Of a stretch of DNA of 64,000 nucleotides, positions 49,926 to 59,796 are shown one piece after another. The notes below the pieces were generated by a model. It had not been told where the DNA came from, did not search any database, and saw nothing but the letters and a program-made list of their open reading frames with translations. Numbering within the stretch: the stretch's first letter is position 1; the number at the start of each line of letters is the position of its first letter. The translations under genes were made by a program, and so were the position numbers. Source of the stretch: an uncultured Microscilla sp. (GTDB taxonomy: Bacteria > Bacteroidota > Bacteroidia > Cytophagales > Microscillaceae); contig NZ_CANLRP010000002.1 of NCBI RefSeq assembly GCF_947493425.1, positions 1-64,000 of the forward strand, given 5' to 3'.

Positions 49926-50059
49926 AAATATTACGTGACACAACAAATTGGTAAATCAGTTTGTGGTGAAACTGTTAAACGCATTAATTATGCAAGAGTG
50001 GTTAGCACTCCTGTTAATTAATATTTTCTTTTTATTCATTATTACATAAGTTCAATATT

Positions 50060-50335
50060 ATGTTAGCTCAATTATTATCTATTATTTCATCTATCTTCAT
50101 GATGGATATGGGATCTGGTATGGCAATTATGGGTGCTGGTATCGGAGCCGGACTTGTAGCGTTAGGCGCAGGTGTTGGTATCGGACGTATTGGTGGTGGT
50201 GCTGTTGAAGGTATCGCTCGCAACCCAAGTGCTTCTGGAGACATTCAACGTAACATGATTATTGCAGCTGCCTTGATTGAAGGTGTTGCTCTTTTTGGTG
50301 TTGTAATCTGTTTGTTGATTTCTTTCAAAGGATAA
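50060..50335 (+). CDS. atpE: ATP synthase F0 subunit c
   Basis: A 91-residue hairpin of two membrane helices that builds the rotor ring. The first helix has the Gly-rich run AGIGAGLVALGAGVGIGRIG and the polar loop EGIARNPSASGDIQRN. The second has ALIEGVALFGVVICLL with the proton-binding Glu74. The Gln and Ser/Thr ligands typical of sodium-type rings are absent, so a proton ring is expected. A terminator-like hairpin follows. Confidence 0.96.
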   Translation: MLAQLLSIISSIFMMDMGSGMAIMGAGIGAGLVALGAGVGIGRIGGGAVEGIARNPSASGDIQRNMIIAAALIEGVALFGVVICLLISFKG

Positions 50336-50345
50336 TTTACAAAAT

Positions 50346-50386
50346 AAGCCTACTTGTTGACGCTAGGTCAACGAGTGGGTTTTATT
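50346..50386 (+). terminator. Terminator-like hairpin after atpE, possible attenuator
   Basis: Arms 50346-50361 and 50367-50382 pair over 16 bp with three G-U pairs and a 5-base loop, followed by TTATTT. It sits inside the cluster between atpE and atpF, a place where partial termination would favour production of the many c subunits. Confidence 0.6.
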
Positions 50387-50478
50387 TAATTCTACACAAT
50401 TGAGCTTTTATAAAAAGTGCATTTAATTAAGCTATTTTGCTATTTACATAAGTCTATTACTAAAACTTTTATATAAAA

Positions 50479-50973
50479 ATGAATTTAGTTACGCCCGACA
50501 TTGGTCTGATATTCTGGCAAGGGATTACCTTCCTGGTAGTACTTTTCATTTTAAGCCGATATGCCTGGAAGCCTATTATGAAGGCTTTGAGAGATCGTGA
50601 AGATTCTATCCAAAATGCATTGGATGAAGCCGCGACTGCCCGCAAAGAGGTAGACGAGCTTAAAAAGTCTCAAGCCAATATGGAAGAGGCCGCCCGCATA
50701 GAAAAAGACAGGATACTTAAGGAAGCAAAACTAATTGCTGACAAAAACCTGGAAGAAGCAACTACCAAAGCATCTAAGATCATTGGTGATGCTGAAGAAG
50801 CAGCAAAGCAGGCTATTGATAAAGAAAGACAAGCTGCCATAGCTGATATCAAAAATCAAATCAGTACACTTTCGGTACAAGTAGCTGAAACGTTACTAAA
50901 ACGTGAATTGTCAGATAGTAATAAACAAGAAAACTTGATGCAAGAATTGATTAACGACTTAAAGGTTAACTAA
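50479..50973 (+). CDS. atpF: ATP synthase F0 subunit b
   Basis: A 164-residue stator subunit: one membrane helix (about 8-26, IFWQGITFLVVLFILSRYAW) and a long charged coiled coil (about 35-160, for example EAATARKEVDELKKSQANME). It links the a subunit to delta. It is 67 bases from atpH. Confidence 0.95.
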   Translation: MNLVTPDIGLIFWQGITFLVVLFILSRYAWKPIMKALRDREDSIQNALDEAATARKEVDELKKSQANMEEAARIEKDRILKEAKLIADKNLEEATTKASKIIGDAEEAAKQAIDKERQAAIADIKNQISTLSVQVAETLLKRELSDSNKQENLMQELINDLKVN

Positions 50974-51039
50974 TTCACGCATTCTATTTCTTTGATTTTC
51001 TATTCAATTTTTTAGGCGAAACTATCAAAATTATTAATA

Positions 51040-51579
51040 ATGGTGTCTGATAACAGAATTGCACAACGATATGCCAAGGCTGTCATGGATTTGGCCATCG
51101 AGAGAGGTACGTTGGATCAAGTGGACAAAGACATGGAGCTTTTCCAGACAGTGAACGAAGAAAACCGACAGTTTTTTGCCGTCATGCACAATCCTATTAT
51201 TCGTGCACACAAAAAGCTGGCAGTATTGAAGGCTATCTTTGAAGGTAAGGTATCAGATGTAATGATACTTCTTTTTGAGATTCTTGCCCGTCGTAGCCGC
51301 GAAGAAGTATTGTATTCTATTAGTGTTGCATTTCGCGAGCAGTTCAATATTTATAAAAATATTCAAGAAGTATACGTCACTAGCACGCTTACACTTCCTG
51401 ATCCTTTGAAAGAAGAGTTGAGGGCGGCATTGTCGCAAAAAACTGGTAAGACAATTAAGATTGAAGAGGAAATCGATGAAAGCTTAATTGGAGGCATGAC
51501 CATTCGCATTGGCGATACTCAATTAGATAACTCTATCAAAAGTCAACTACAAAAAATAAAACAAGATTTTCGTTCTTAA
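51040..51579 (+). CDS. atpH: ATP synthase F1 subunit delta
   Basis: A 179-residue stator subunit. It starts RIAQRYAKAVMDLAIERGTL, which binds alpha, and ends with ESLIGGMTIRIGDTQLDNSI then KSQLQKIKQDF, the usual C-terminal signature. It is 24 bases upstream of atpA. Confidence 0.95.
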   Translation: MVSDNRIAQRYAKAVMDLAIERGTLDQVDKDMELFQTVNEENRQFFAVMHNPIIRAHKKLAVLKAIFEGKVSDVMILLFEILARRSREEVLYSISVAFREQFNIYKNIQEVYVTSTLTLPDPLKEELRAALSQKTGKTIKIEEEIDESLIGGMTIRIGDTQLDNSIKSQLQKIKQDFRS

Positions 51580-51603
51580 CAGGCGATTTTAAATATACTA
51601 ATT

Positions 51604-53202
51604 ATGGCTCAAATTAGACCCGATGAAGTTTCTGCTATTCTAAGAGAACAGCTTTCTAACTTTCAAACCGAGGCCGAACTAGAAGAAGTAGGTACCGTAT
51701 TGCAGATTGGTGACGGTGTTGCCCGCGTGTATGGACTATCTAAAGTTCAGGCGGGAGAATTAGTAGTGTTTGCTAACGGACTACGTGGATTGGTATTGAA
51801 CCTTGAAGAAGATAACGTTGGGGTTGTATTGTTTGGTGATTCTTCTGATATTAAAGAAGGCGACACCGTAAAACGTACCAAAGAGATTGCATCTATTAAA
51901 GTAGGTGAAGGCATTGTTGGTCGTGTAGTAGACACACTTGCCAATCCTATTGATGATAGAGAGCGACCTATAGAAGGCGAGCTTTATGATATGCCCTTGG
52001 AACGAAAAGCCCCTGGTGTTATTTATCGTCAGCCTGTAGATGAACCTCTACAAACTGGTATCAAAGCGATTGACTCGATGATTCCTATTGGTCGTGGTCA
52101 ACGTGAATTGATCATTGGTGACCGCCAAACTGGTAAAACAGCCGTAGCGATTGACACCATTATCAACCAAAAAGAATTTTATGACAGGGGAGAACCTGTT
52201 TACTGTATTTATGTTGCCATTGGGCAAAAAGCAAGTACTGTAGCACAAGTAGTAAAAGCATTGACCGATGCTGGTGCAATGAGCTATACTACTGTGGTTT
52301 CTGCTTCTGCTTCTGACCCTGCTCCTATGCAGTTCTTTGCTCCATTTACTGGTGCTGCTATTGGTGAGTACTTCCGCGACACTGGTCGCCCTGCGTTGGT
52401 AATCTATGATGACTTGTCTAAACAAGCAGTAGCATACCGTGAAGTGTCTTTGCTACTACGTCGTCCTCCAGGGCGTGAAGCTTATCCTGGTGACGTATTT
52501 TACTTGCACAGTCGTTTGCTAGAGCGTGCCGCTAAAATAAGTGAGTCTGATGACATTGCACAACAAATGAACGATGTGCCTCCATCTTTGAAAGGTAAGG
52601 TAAAAGGCGGTGGTTCTTTGACTGCATTGCCTATCATTGAAACGCAGGCAGGTGACGTTTCTGCTTATATTCCTACCAATGTGATTTCTATTACTGATGG
52701 TCAGATATTCCTTGAAACTAACTTGTTTAACTCTGGTATTCGCCCTGCCATTAACGTAGGTATCTCAGTATCTCGTGTGGGTGGTGCAGCTCAGATCAAA
52801 ACAATGAAAAAAGTAGCGGGTACTTTGAAACTAGACCAAGCACAATTCCGTGAACTGGAAGCGTTTGCTAAGTTTGGTTCTGACCTGGATGCAGCAACTC
52901 AGTTGACCATTGAAAAAGGACGTAAAAACCTGGAAGTATTGAAACAAGGTCAATATTCGCCAGTGAGAGTAGAAGAGCAAGTAGCCATTATTTATGCTTC
53001 TACCAATGGTTTGTTGAACGATGTGCCTACTGATAAGGTAAAAGAGTTTGAAAAAGAATATCTTCAGTCATTGCAGTTGAACCATAAAGAAATGATGGTA
53101 ACTTTGGGTAACAAGAAAACCAAGCCTAAGGGAGATGATTGGAAAAAAATTACCGATACCCTTGAGGAAACTGCCAAAATGATTGCTAAAAGATATAAAT
53201 AA
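51604..53202 (+). CDS. atpA: ATP synthase F1 subunit alpha
   Basis: A 532-residue subunit of the catalytic head. It starts with a helix and beta barrel ([20 protein letters not shown], about 22-41). [20 protein letters not shown] (about 171-190) is the P-loop; the Gln in GDRQTGKT is the alpha-subunit form, in contrast to beta. [20 protein letters not shown] and [20 protein letters not shown] (about 380-399) include the family signature and the arginine finger. The start ATG lies 24 bases after atpH. Confidence 0.98.
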   Translation: MAQIRPDEVSAILREQLSNFQTEAELEEVGTVLQIGDGVARVYGLSKVQAGELVVFANGLRGLVLNLEEDNVGVVLFGDSSDIKEGDTVKRTKEIASIKVGEGIVGRVVDTLANPIDDRERPIEGELYDMPLERKAPGVIYRQPVDEPLQTGIKAIDSMIPIGRGQRELIIGDRQTGKTAVAIDTIINQKEFYDRGEPVYCIYVAIGQKASTVAQVVKALTDAGAMSYTTVVSASASDPAPMQFFAPFTGAAIGEYFRDTGRPALVIYDDLSKQAVAYREVSLLLRRPPGREAYPGDVFYLHSRLLERAAKISESDDIAQQMNDVPPSLKGKVKGGGSLTALPIIETQAGDVSAYIPTNVISITDGQIFLETNLFNSGIRPAINVGISVSRVGGAAQIKTMKKVAGTLKLDQAQFRELEAFAKFGSDLDAATQLTIEKGRKNLEVLKQGQYSPVRVEEQVAIIYASTNGLLNDVPTDKVKEFEKEYLQSLQLNHKEMMVTLGNKKTKPKGDDWKKITDTLEETAKMIAKRYK

Positions 53203-53271
53203 TTGATTAACAACCGCTTACTGCAGTTTGCAGCAAGCGGCTTGTTTATTCTATGAACCTCTGAAAAGACA

Positions 53272-54204
53272 ATGGCAAACTTAAAAGAAATCAGAACCAG
53301 AATAAGTACGGTAAAGTCTACCCAGCAGATTACCAAGGCAATGAAGATGGTAGCTGCGGCAAAACTTCGCCGTGCGCAGGACGCGATTGAGGGAATGAGA
53401 CCTTATGCTTCTATGCTTAAGGGAATCATCGATAATCTGTCCAGGAATATGAGCAGCGAAGACCTTACAAGTGAGTTCATGGAAGATCGCTCACCAGAGA
53501 AAGTATTGATCATTGCCATTACTTCTGATCGTGGTCTTTGTGGAGCTTTTAACGGTAATATTATCAAAGCTGCTGTAGCTTTGGCTGAAGATAAATACGC
53601 TGACCAGTTGGCTAAAGGTAACTTGAGTTTTTTAACTATTGGTAAAAAAGCAAGCGAAGGTTTGGCCCGTCGTGAGTACAAAACCATTTTTCCTCAAAAG
53701 AGAAATGCTCAAGGTGAACTGGAAAGAGTAGAAGTATTTCAAAACCTAAGCTTTGCCAATATCAAAGATACCGCAGAGGTGGTTTTGGATCAGTTTAAAT
53801 CTGGCGAAATAGACAGAGTAGAGATTATATACAACGAATTTATCAATGTGATTACCCAAGCGGTGCGTTGTAAGCAGTTTTTACCTATTTCGGCTGACAG
53901 TATAGAGGATTCTTCTGAGATCAAGGAAAAAAACAGTAGTTCTGTAGATTACTTGTTCGAACCTTCGGAAGAAGAAATTATGGAAGAGTTGATTCCTAAA
54001 AGCCTTAAGATTCAGTTGTATAGTAGTATTTTGGACTCAAACGCTGCTGAACACGGTGCCCGTATGGCAGCAATGGATCAGGCAACAGAAAATGCTGAGG
54101 AATTAGTAAAAGAATTGAAACTGACATATAACAAGTCTCGTCAAGCGGCCATTACCAAAGAAATCCTAGAGATTGTAGGTGGTGCCGAAGCGTTGAACGC
54201 ATAA
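53272..54204 (+). CDS. atpG: ATP synthase F1 subunit gamma
   Basis: A 310-residue central shaft. The N-terminal helix TRISTVKSTQQITKAMKMVA (about 10-29) and the C-terminal helix ATENAEELVKELKLTYNKSR then QAAITKEILEIVGGAEAL form the coiled coil inside the head. ITSDRGLCGAFNGNIIKAA (about 83-101) is the Rossmann-like core. It is the last atp gene here: a strong terminator follows and no beta or epsilon gene is present, consistent with a split arrangement in Bacteroidota. Confidence 0.97.
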   Translation: MANLKEIRTRISTVKSTQQITKAMKMVAAAKLRRAQDAIEGMRPYASMLKGIIDNLSRNMSSEDLTSEFMEDRSPEKVLIIAITSDRGLCGAFNGNIIKAAVALAEDKYADQLAKGNLSFLTIGKKASEGLARREYKTIFPQKRNAQGELERVEVFQNLSFANIKDTAEVVLDQFKSGEIDRVEIIYNEFINVITQAVRCKQFLPISADSIEDSSEIKEKNSSSVDYLFEPSEEEIMEELIPKSLKIQLYSSILDSNAAEHGARMAAMDQATENAEELVKELKLTYNKSRQAAITKEILEIVGGAEALNA

Positions 54205-54229
54205 TACGAGCATTGTTTACTAAATATTT

Positions 54230-54270
54230 ATACCTGGCAAGTTGCTACAACCTGCCAGGTATTTTTTTGT
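54230..54270. terminator. Terminator of the atp cluster
   Basis: Arms 54230-54244 and 54248-54262 (ATACCTGGCA core) pair over 15 bp with one mismatch and a 3-base loop, followed by TTTTTTTG. Confidence 0.85.
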
Positions 54271-54285
54271 TTTTTTAATTCGTCG

Positions 54286-54306
54286 CATCGGCATCTAAGG
54301 ACTTGC
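54286..54306 (+). repeat. Dispersed repeat B, copy 3
   Basis: CATCGGCATCTAAGGACTTG followed by C is identical to 40876-40896. It is followed by CAACTTGTTGCTT, a relative of the CTTGTCGCTT word. Confidence 0.65.
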
Positions 54307-54332
54307 AACTTGTTGCTTAAAGCTTGTCTCTG

Positions 54333-57300
54333 CTATTTCACCAACTCCTGATAATTTGCCTGAAAATCGCGGAAGTATTGCAGTAGTTTTTGCAAATTAG
54401 TTTCCAGATCAGTCCTATCCTTTGCCTTAAGTTGGTCTTCCATTCTTTCCGATAATTCGGCTACTTGTACTATGCCTAAAGTACCTGCCGAACCCTTGAT
54501 GGTGTGCAAATGTTTGCGTACCTGTTCGTAGTCGCTTTGCTGAAAAGCCTCCATTGCATCAGTGAGTAACTGATCGGTTTCATTTTCAAAATCTTGCAGC
54601 GACTCTATGACCAAATCGTTGCCACCATATTTTTTGAGTTGTCCCAGTACCGACATATCCAAAATCATGGGTTGTGCATCTGCGTCTACTTCTGTATCAG
54701 CAGGTTTTAGCGTAATCGTTTCACTTTCTTGTAGTTGAGTAGCCGAATGTTGAGGTACATGACTTTTACCCAAAATATACTCTTGCACTTTTTGGATCAA
54801 TGTCTGGGCTTTGACAGGTTTAGACACGTAGTCGTCCAGGCCTTCTTCCATAAAACGTTCTCGATCTTCTTTCATTGAGTAGGCAGTCATGGCAACAATA
54901 GGAGGAAGCTGTTCAATCCCCAAACCTTTAATTGCGCGGGTAGTTTCTACCCCATCCATACCAGGCATTTGAATATCCATAAAAATGAGGTCATAGCTGT
55001 GTGCCTGTACCTTATCTAATGCCTGATAACCACTTTCGGCAAGCGAAATAACACACCCGGCATTGTTTAGAATCTCACTGGCTACCTTACGGTTCACGAT
55101 GTTGTCATCAACAATAAGAATTCGTGGGCGGTAATCGCCAAAATGATCTTTAGACGAAAAATCCCAATCATCCATTAAATACCCCTCAGGTTTTTCATCG
55201 GTAGGTTGTGCCTCAAATGTAAACCAAAAAGTACTGCCGTGCCCAATCTCCGAAATTACCCCAATATCTCCATTCATCAGGCGACAAAGTTCCTTAGAAA
55301 TGGCAAGCCCCAACCCAGTGCCAGAGTAAGACTTAGACGAAGAGTTGTCGAGTTGAGTAAATGTACTAAACAATCGGTTTTGATCTTCGGGCGATATACC
55401 CAAGCCGCTATCAGTTACCTCCACCAATAAGTGTACAGACAGTTCGCCCTTAGAGGCAAGCGTAAACTTGATGGCTACTTGTCCGTCTTCGGTAAATTTA
55501 ATGGCGTTCGACATCAGGTTAGATATAATCTGAATTAAACGGGTTTCGTCAGCCTCCAAAAAATAAGGGATTTTAGGGTCTACCTGATAGCTCAAAAAAT
55601 TGTTTTTGGCTTTGGCTTGTTGCAAAAATAAGGTGTAAACCTTTTCTACCATAAAGCGGATGTCCATTGGCTTAGGGTGTAGCGCCATTTTACCCGCTTC
55701 TAGTTTCGACAAGTCCAAAATATCGTTGAGAATATTGAGCAAGGTTTCTGACGACTTTTTGATCGTGTACATATATTCCTGCTGCTTGTTTTCCAGTGGA
55801 GTATCCATCATGAGGTCAATCATTCCTATAATTCCGTTCATAGGCGTGCGTATCTCGTGGCTCATATTGGCAAGAAAACGTTCTTTTACTTTGAGCGATT
55901 TCTCAGCAATTTCTTTAGCCCTGATCACCTCTTGCTCTACCAATTTCTTTTGGGTAATGTCGTGCGATATTGCCGAAACTTCTTCTATCCGCCCATCTTC
56001 TAACCTGATAGGGTTCAGGTACACTTCGCGCCACCAGGTTTCACCATCTTGAGTTTCCGATTCTATCTCAAAATACTGAGTTTCCCCCTTGAACGCATTC
56101 TCATACATTTGTTGCCATACCTTATAGTTATTGGTTTTACGTAGCTTGGCACTCAATTGAATTAACCCCCGGTTGAGCGTAGGCGATACTCCATACTGGC
56201 GTTGCAGGGTTTCGGCGTAGTTATGGTTAAACGAAGTAAGCTTCCAATTACGGTTAATAGACCACATCACGTGTGAACTGCTCTCAAAAATAGCCTGAAG
56301 TTGAGCCGTTTTGCTACTCAACTTGGCTTCATTACGCTTTCGCTGAATTGCCAGTGCAATTTGTCCTGACACAAAGTCGAGCAATTCAAGGTCTTTAATG
56401 GTATAAATGTTACGATCGCGGTAAGATTTGACCGAAATTAACCCTATTACCTCATTTTCAAACTTGAGCGGCACCCCAATCCATATTTTAGGAGCAGGAC
56501 CCGACAAAATCAAGCCTTCAGCCTCAGCCAATGCCTGTATTTCTTCTTCATAAAGAAACAAAGCTTTTTTAGACTCCACCACATACTCAGCCAGCCCTTT
56601 ATCGGTTTTGTTTTGGCGTATTTCTAACCCTCCGCTGGCGAAAGCCTCATCTACATAATAGTGATAACTCATTTGGCGATGGTCAGAGTCATACAGTTTG
56701 ATATAAAAGTTTTTGGCTTGAATCACATTGCCCAGTTCCCGGTGAATGCTTTGGTAAAACTGGTTCATATTTTTACTGCGCACTGTCAGGTTAGCAATAC
56801 TGTAGTACAGCGTTTGGGCTTTTTCGGCGCGTATCTTATCTGTGGTATCGTGTAATATACCTCGCATGGCGGTAGGCTTGCCCTCTTCGAAACGACAAGT
56901 AACGCTGCCTTCTAAATATAAATTACCCCCTTCTTTGTGCGACAAAATGGTGATAAAATTATATACTGTTTCGCCCTGTATAATGCTTTTGACTGTGCTA
57001 AGGGTAGATTTTTTGGTGTCTTGATGGAGTAAATCAAGAATATTCATCTTTTTAAGCTCCTTATTGGTATACCCGGTTTTTTTCTTGAAAGTCTTGTTAA
57101 CAAACAAAAACTTACCCCGCATAGAGCAAATAAAAATTAAGTCGTTAGAATTGTCAAACAAGTCCTGCAACGCCTCATTACTTTGTTTGAGGGCTTTCAT
57201 TACTTTGCGGTTTTCAGTAATGTCTTTACCCACCTTAGTCAAACCACCCAGTTCTCCTTTTTCATTGTTCAGTATTACCGAGTTAAACTGAATATAGCGT

Positions 57301-58442
57301 ACATCACCAGTTTTGGTAAGAATGGTACGTTCTGAGGTTTCCCAAAAACCCCCGTTTTGCAGGGTCTTGTCAAATTCATTCCATCGTTCGGGGCGCTCGC
57401 TTTCCTGCACAAACAGGTCAAAGTAATTTTTGCCTACAATTTCCTCTTTAGCATACCCCGTTACTTTTTGCCAGTAGTTATTGCACATCGTCACTGTACC
57501 ATCAGTGGTTACACTAATCCCCATCAGGTTTACCCCTTCCAAAGCTTCCTGAAACCGAGTCTTAGTCTCCTTGATCAGTTGGATACGTTTGGCTTCTTCT
57601 TCTGCCATTTTTTGTTCTGTAATATCTACCGCTGACGCGATGTATCCCCTGAAGTGGTTGCGTGCGTCGAGGTAAGGCACCCCCTTTTCTACAATCCAGC
57701 GGTATTGTCCGGTGTGGCGGAGCAAACGATATACTACCTCGTATTTTTTTTGTTTTTCAAACGACTTCAACAAATGATTTTTTACCCCCTCATAGTCAGT
57801 AGGGTGCACATTTTTGAGCCAACCTTCGTTGATTTCTTCTTCTACGGTTTTGCCTGTAAACTCAAGCCATTGTTTGCTGAAAAAATAAAACTGGTGTTGG
57901 GGGTTCGACATACGCAACAACACTGGGGCGTGGTTGGCGATGGTGCGAAACTGAGACTCACTTTCACTGATAATTTTTTGAGAGATTTGTGATTGATACA
58001 AAGCTTTGCCAAAAGCCACTACTACCTCTTGTTGAGATACATACATCATTTTTTTGAGCACCAATTCACGCAAAATCAATTGGTTGTGTCGGTTCAAAAC
58101 CTGTAAGTCTACTTTACCCGTACCTTGTTCCCAAGCGTCTTGAATGCCCTGCTGAATCGCCTCAAAATCGTATTGGTAACGATCGCAAAATGCCTTGACA
58201 CTCTTATTTACAATATCTTCGCGTTGGCATTGGTGGGTATGCAGGGTAGTTTCGTTTACGTCAATAATCATCCCGTCGTCATCACAAATAAAAATGCTGT
58301 CAATGGTTGAGTTAAACATTTCCTTGTAAAAACTATGATCGGGCGATGGAGTTCCATTGCGTTTAAGTTGGTTGAGCTCCTGACGAAGTTGTGCAATTTC
58401 CTGCATCAAACCTTCGGTGACTGGTTTATTATCTTGATTCAT
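54333..58442 (-). CDS. Hybrid histidine kinase with PAS, GAF, receiver and HPt domains
   Basis: A 1369-residue multi-domain sensor from the ATG at 58442 (a GTG at 58469 would add nine residues). No membrane helix or signal is seen, so it should be cytoplasmic. Order: four PAS domains (about 40-145, 155-280, 295-410, 425-540), a GAF domain (about 550-700), a fifth PAS (about 710-835), HisKA with LANMSHEIRTPMNGIIGMID and phospho-His862, an ATPase domain with SNAIKFTEDG and GTGLGLAISKEL (about 960-1080), a receiver with MDIQMPGMDG and Asp1156, and an HPt domain with HLHTIKGSAGTLG and His1313. Phosphate should flow His-Asp-His to an unlinked regulator. Signals are unknown. Transcribed alone, divergent from miaA. 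Confidence 0.92.
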   Translation of the reverse strand: MNQDNKPVTEGLMQEIAQLRQELNQLKRNGTPSPDHSFYKEMFNSTIDSIFICDDDGMIIDVNETTLHTHQCQREDIVNKSVKAFCDRYQYDFEAIQQGIQDAWEQGTGKVDLQVLNRHNQLILRELVLKKMMYVSQQEVVVAFGKALYQSQISQKIISESESQFRTIANHAPVLLRMSNPQHQFYFFSKQWLEFTGKTVEEEINEGWLKNVHPTDYEGVKNHLLKSFEKQKKYEVVYRLLRHTGQYRWIVEKGVPYLDARNHFRGYIASAVDITEQKMAEEEAKRIQLIKETKTRFQEALEGVNLMGISVTTDGTVTMCNNYWQKVTGYAKEEIVGKNYFDLFVQESERPERWNEFDKTLQNGGFWETSERTILTKTGDVRYIQFNSVILNNEKGELGGLTKVGKDITENRKVMKALKQSNEALQDLFDNSNDLIFICSMRGKFLFVNKTFKKKTGYTNKELKKMNILDLLHQDTKKSTLSTVKSIIQGETVYNFITILSHKEGGNLYLEGSVTCRFEEGKPTAMRGILHDTTDKIRAEKAQTLYYSIANLTVRSKNMNQFYQSIHRELGNVIQAKNFYIKLYDSDHRQMSYHYYVDEAFASGGLEIRQNKTDKGLAEYVVESKKALFLYEEEIQALAEAEGLILSGPAPKIWIGVPLKFENEVIGLISVKSYRDRNIYTIKDLELLDFVSGQIALAIQRKRNEAKLSSKTAQLQAIFESSSHVMWSINRNWKLTSFNHNYAETLQRQYGVSPTLNRGLIQLSAKLRKTNNYKVWQQMYENAFKGETQYFEIESETQDGETWWREVYLNPIRLEDGRIEEVSAISHDITQKKLVEQEVIRAKEIAEKSLKVKERFLANMSHEIRTPMNGIIGMIDLMMDTPLENKQQEYMYTIKKSSETLLNILNDILDLSKLEAGKMALHPKPMDIRFMVEKVYTLFLQQAKAKNNFLSYQVDPKIPYFLEADETRLIQIISNLMSNAIKFTEDGQVAIKFTLASKGELSVHLLVEVTDSGLGISPEDQNRLFSTFTQLDNSSSKSYSGTGLGLAISKELCRLMNGDIGVISEIGHGSTFWFTFEAQPTDEKPEGYLMDDWDFSSKDHFGDYRPRILIVDDNIVNRKVASEILNNAGCVISLAESGYQALDKVQAHSYDLIFMDIQMPGMDGVETTRAIKGLGIEQLPPIVAMTAYSMKEDRERFMEEGLDDYVSKPVKAQTLIQKVQEYILGKSHVPQHSATQLQESETITLKPADTEVDADAQPMILDMSVLGQLKKYGGNDLVIESLQDFENETDQLLTDAMEAFQQSDYEQVRKHLHTIKGSAGTLGIVQVAELSERMEDQLKAKDRTDLETNLQKLLQYFRDFQANYQELVK

Positions 58443-58469
58443 CAGAGTTTGGGGTATAGATAGAGACAC

Positions 58470-58818
58470 ACAAACAGAACTCGTCTTGTAGAGGCAAAAG
58501 CATTACAATGCTGTGTACCCGATAAAATCCAAGATAAGTTCACAGAAAAAATACGGCGAATTGATTGCCTTCTATTCTTTAATCTTTGATATTACAGTAG
58601 CCCATAGTGTTGGTAGGTGTAAGTTTGAAGCCTACCCTTGTCAGGGACTTTTAATTAACAAAATTATAAATACTTAAAATACTTTAAGTTATCAACTTGT
58701 TAGTTGCCTGTGGAGCAGGGACTAACTCGAAGCTTGTTGCTTAAAGCTTGAACCTGTTATTGCTATGGACTTTTGATATTACTCAAATATAGTTAAATCA
58801 TTACAAAATAAGCTACAA
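58470..58818. other. Intergenic region with repeat-like words
   Basis: About 350 bases between divergent genes. GAAGCTTGTTGCTTAAAGCTTG near 58729-58751 and CTATGGACTTTTGA near 58762 are relatives of the repeat B/C words seen elsewhere. No gene is seen. Confidence 0.45.
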
Positions 58819-59733
58819 TTGACCAATCTCAACAAATACTTGCTGGTAGTGGTAGGACCTACGGCAGTGGGCAAAACAACCTTGTGTATTCGTTTAGCAC
58901 AACATTTCGACACTGAGATAGTATCTGCCGACTCTCGACAATTTTACCGTGAAATGGCTATAGGAACCGCCAAGCCAACCCCCGAAGAACTAGCGCAAGC
59001 TCCTCATCACCTGATCGATTCTCAGTCTATTATGGATGATTATAATGTGGGAGATTATGAGAAAGATGCCTTGGTTTGCCTGGAGGATATTTTTGCCCGT
59101 AAGCAGGTAGCTATCCTTACAGGTGGGTCGGGCTTGTATATACAGGCAGCGTGCGATGGAATAGACGAAATGCCTGAAGTAGCTCCCGAAATTCGTGCCC
59201 AGTTGATGGAGAGACTCCAGCAAGGAGGGCTTGAGCCTTTGTTGCAGCAATTGGAACAGCTAGATCCGGTGTATTACCAACAAGTAGACCAAGCCAACCC
59301 CCATAGGGTGGTACGTGCTTTGGAGGTGTGTTTGAGCACAGGGCAACCTTATTCTTCGTTTCGTAAAAAAAACAAAGTACAGCGGCCTTTTAATATTTTA
59401 AAAATAGGGTTGGAGCGTGACCGGGAAGAGCTGTACGAGCGCATTAATTTGCGCATGGATTTGATGCTGGAGCAAGGGCTGTTAGAGGAGGTAAAAGCTT
59501 TGTACCCTTACAAAAACCACAATGCATTACAAACAGTGGGGTATAAAGAGGTATTTGACTATATGGATGGCAAGCACGATTGGGAGGAGGCGGTGCGTTT
59601 GCTTAAGCGCAACAGTCGTAGATATGCCAAGCGGCAAATGACGTGGTTTAGGCGAGACGAAGAAATCCATTGGTTTTCGCCCCAAAAAATTGATACAATC
59701 ATAGATTGGGTAGATAGACGAATGAGCGACTGA
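58819..59733 (+). CDS. miaA: tRNA dimethylallyltransferase
   Basis: A 304-residue enzyme adding the dimethylallyl group to A37 of tRNAs that read codons starting with U. VVVGPTAVGKTTLCIRLAQH (about 9-28) is the P-loop. Then come VSADSRQFYREMAIGTAKPT (about 35-54), HHLIDSQSIMDDYNVGDYEK, ILTGGSGLYIQAACDGIDEM and QTVGYKEVFDYMDG, all diagnostic. The start is TTG at 58819, which gives the normal N-terminus; no ATG fits. The ArsA-type gene follows by 63 bases. Confidence 0.95.
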   Translation: MTNLNKYLLVVVGPTAVGKTTLCIRLAQHFDTEIVSADSRQFYREMAIGTAKPTPEELAQAPHHLIDSQSIMDDYNVGDYEKDALVCLEDIFARKQVAILTGGSGLYIQAACDGIDEMPEVAPEIRAQLMERLQQGGLEPLLQQLEQLDPVYYQQVDQANPHRVVRALEVCLSTGQPYSSFRKKNKVQRPFNILKIGLERDREELYERINLRMDLMLEQGLLEEVKALYPYKNHNALQTVGYKEVFDYMDGKHDWEEAVRLLKRNSRRYAKRQMTWFRRDEEIHWFSPQKIDTIIDWVDRRMSD

Positions 59734-59796
59734 CAAACAAATAGGGTGCGAAGAATGTTAAACAGGTGATATCTTACTTGCAAATATGAGAATAAT

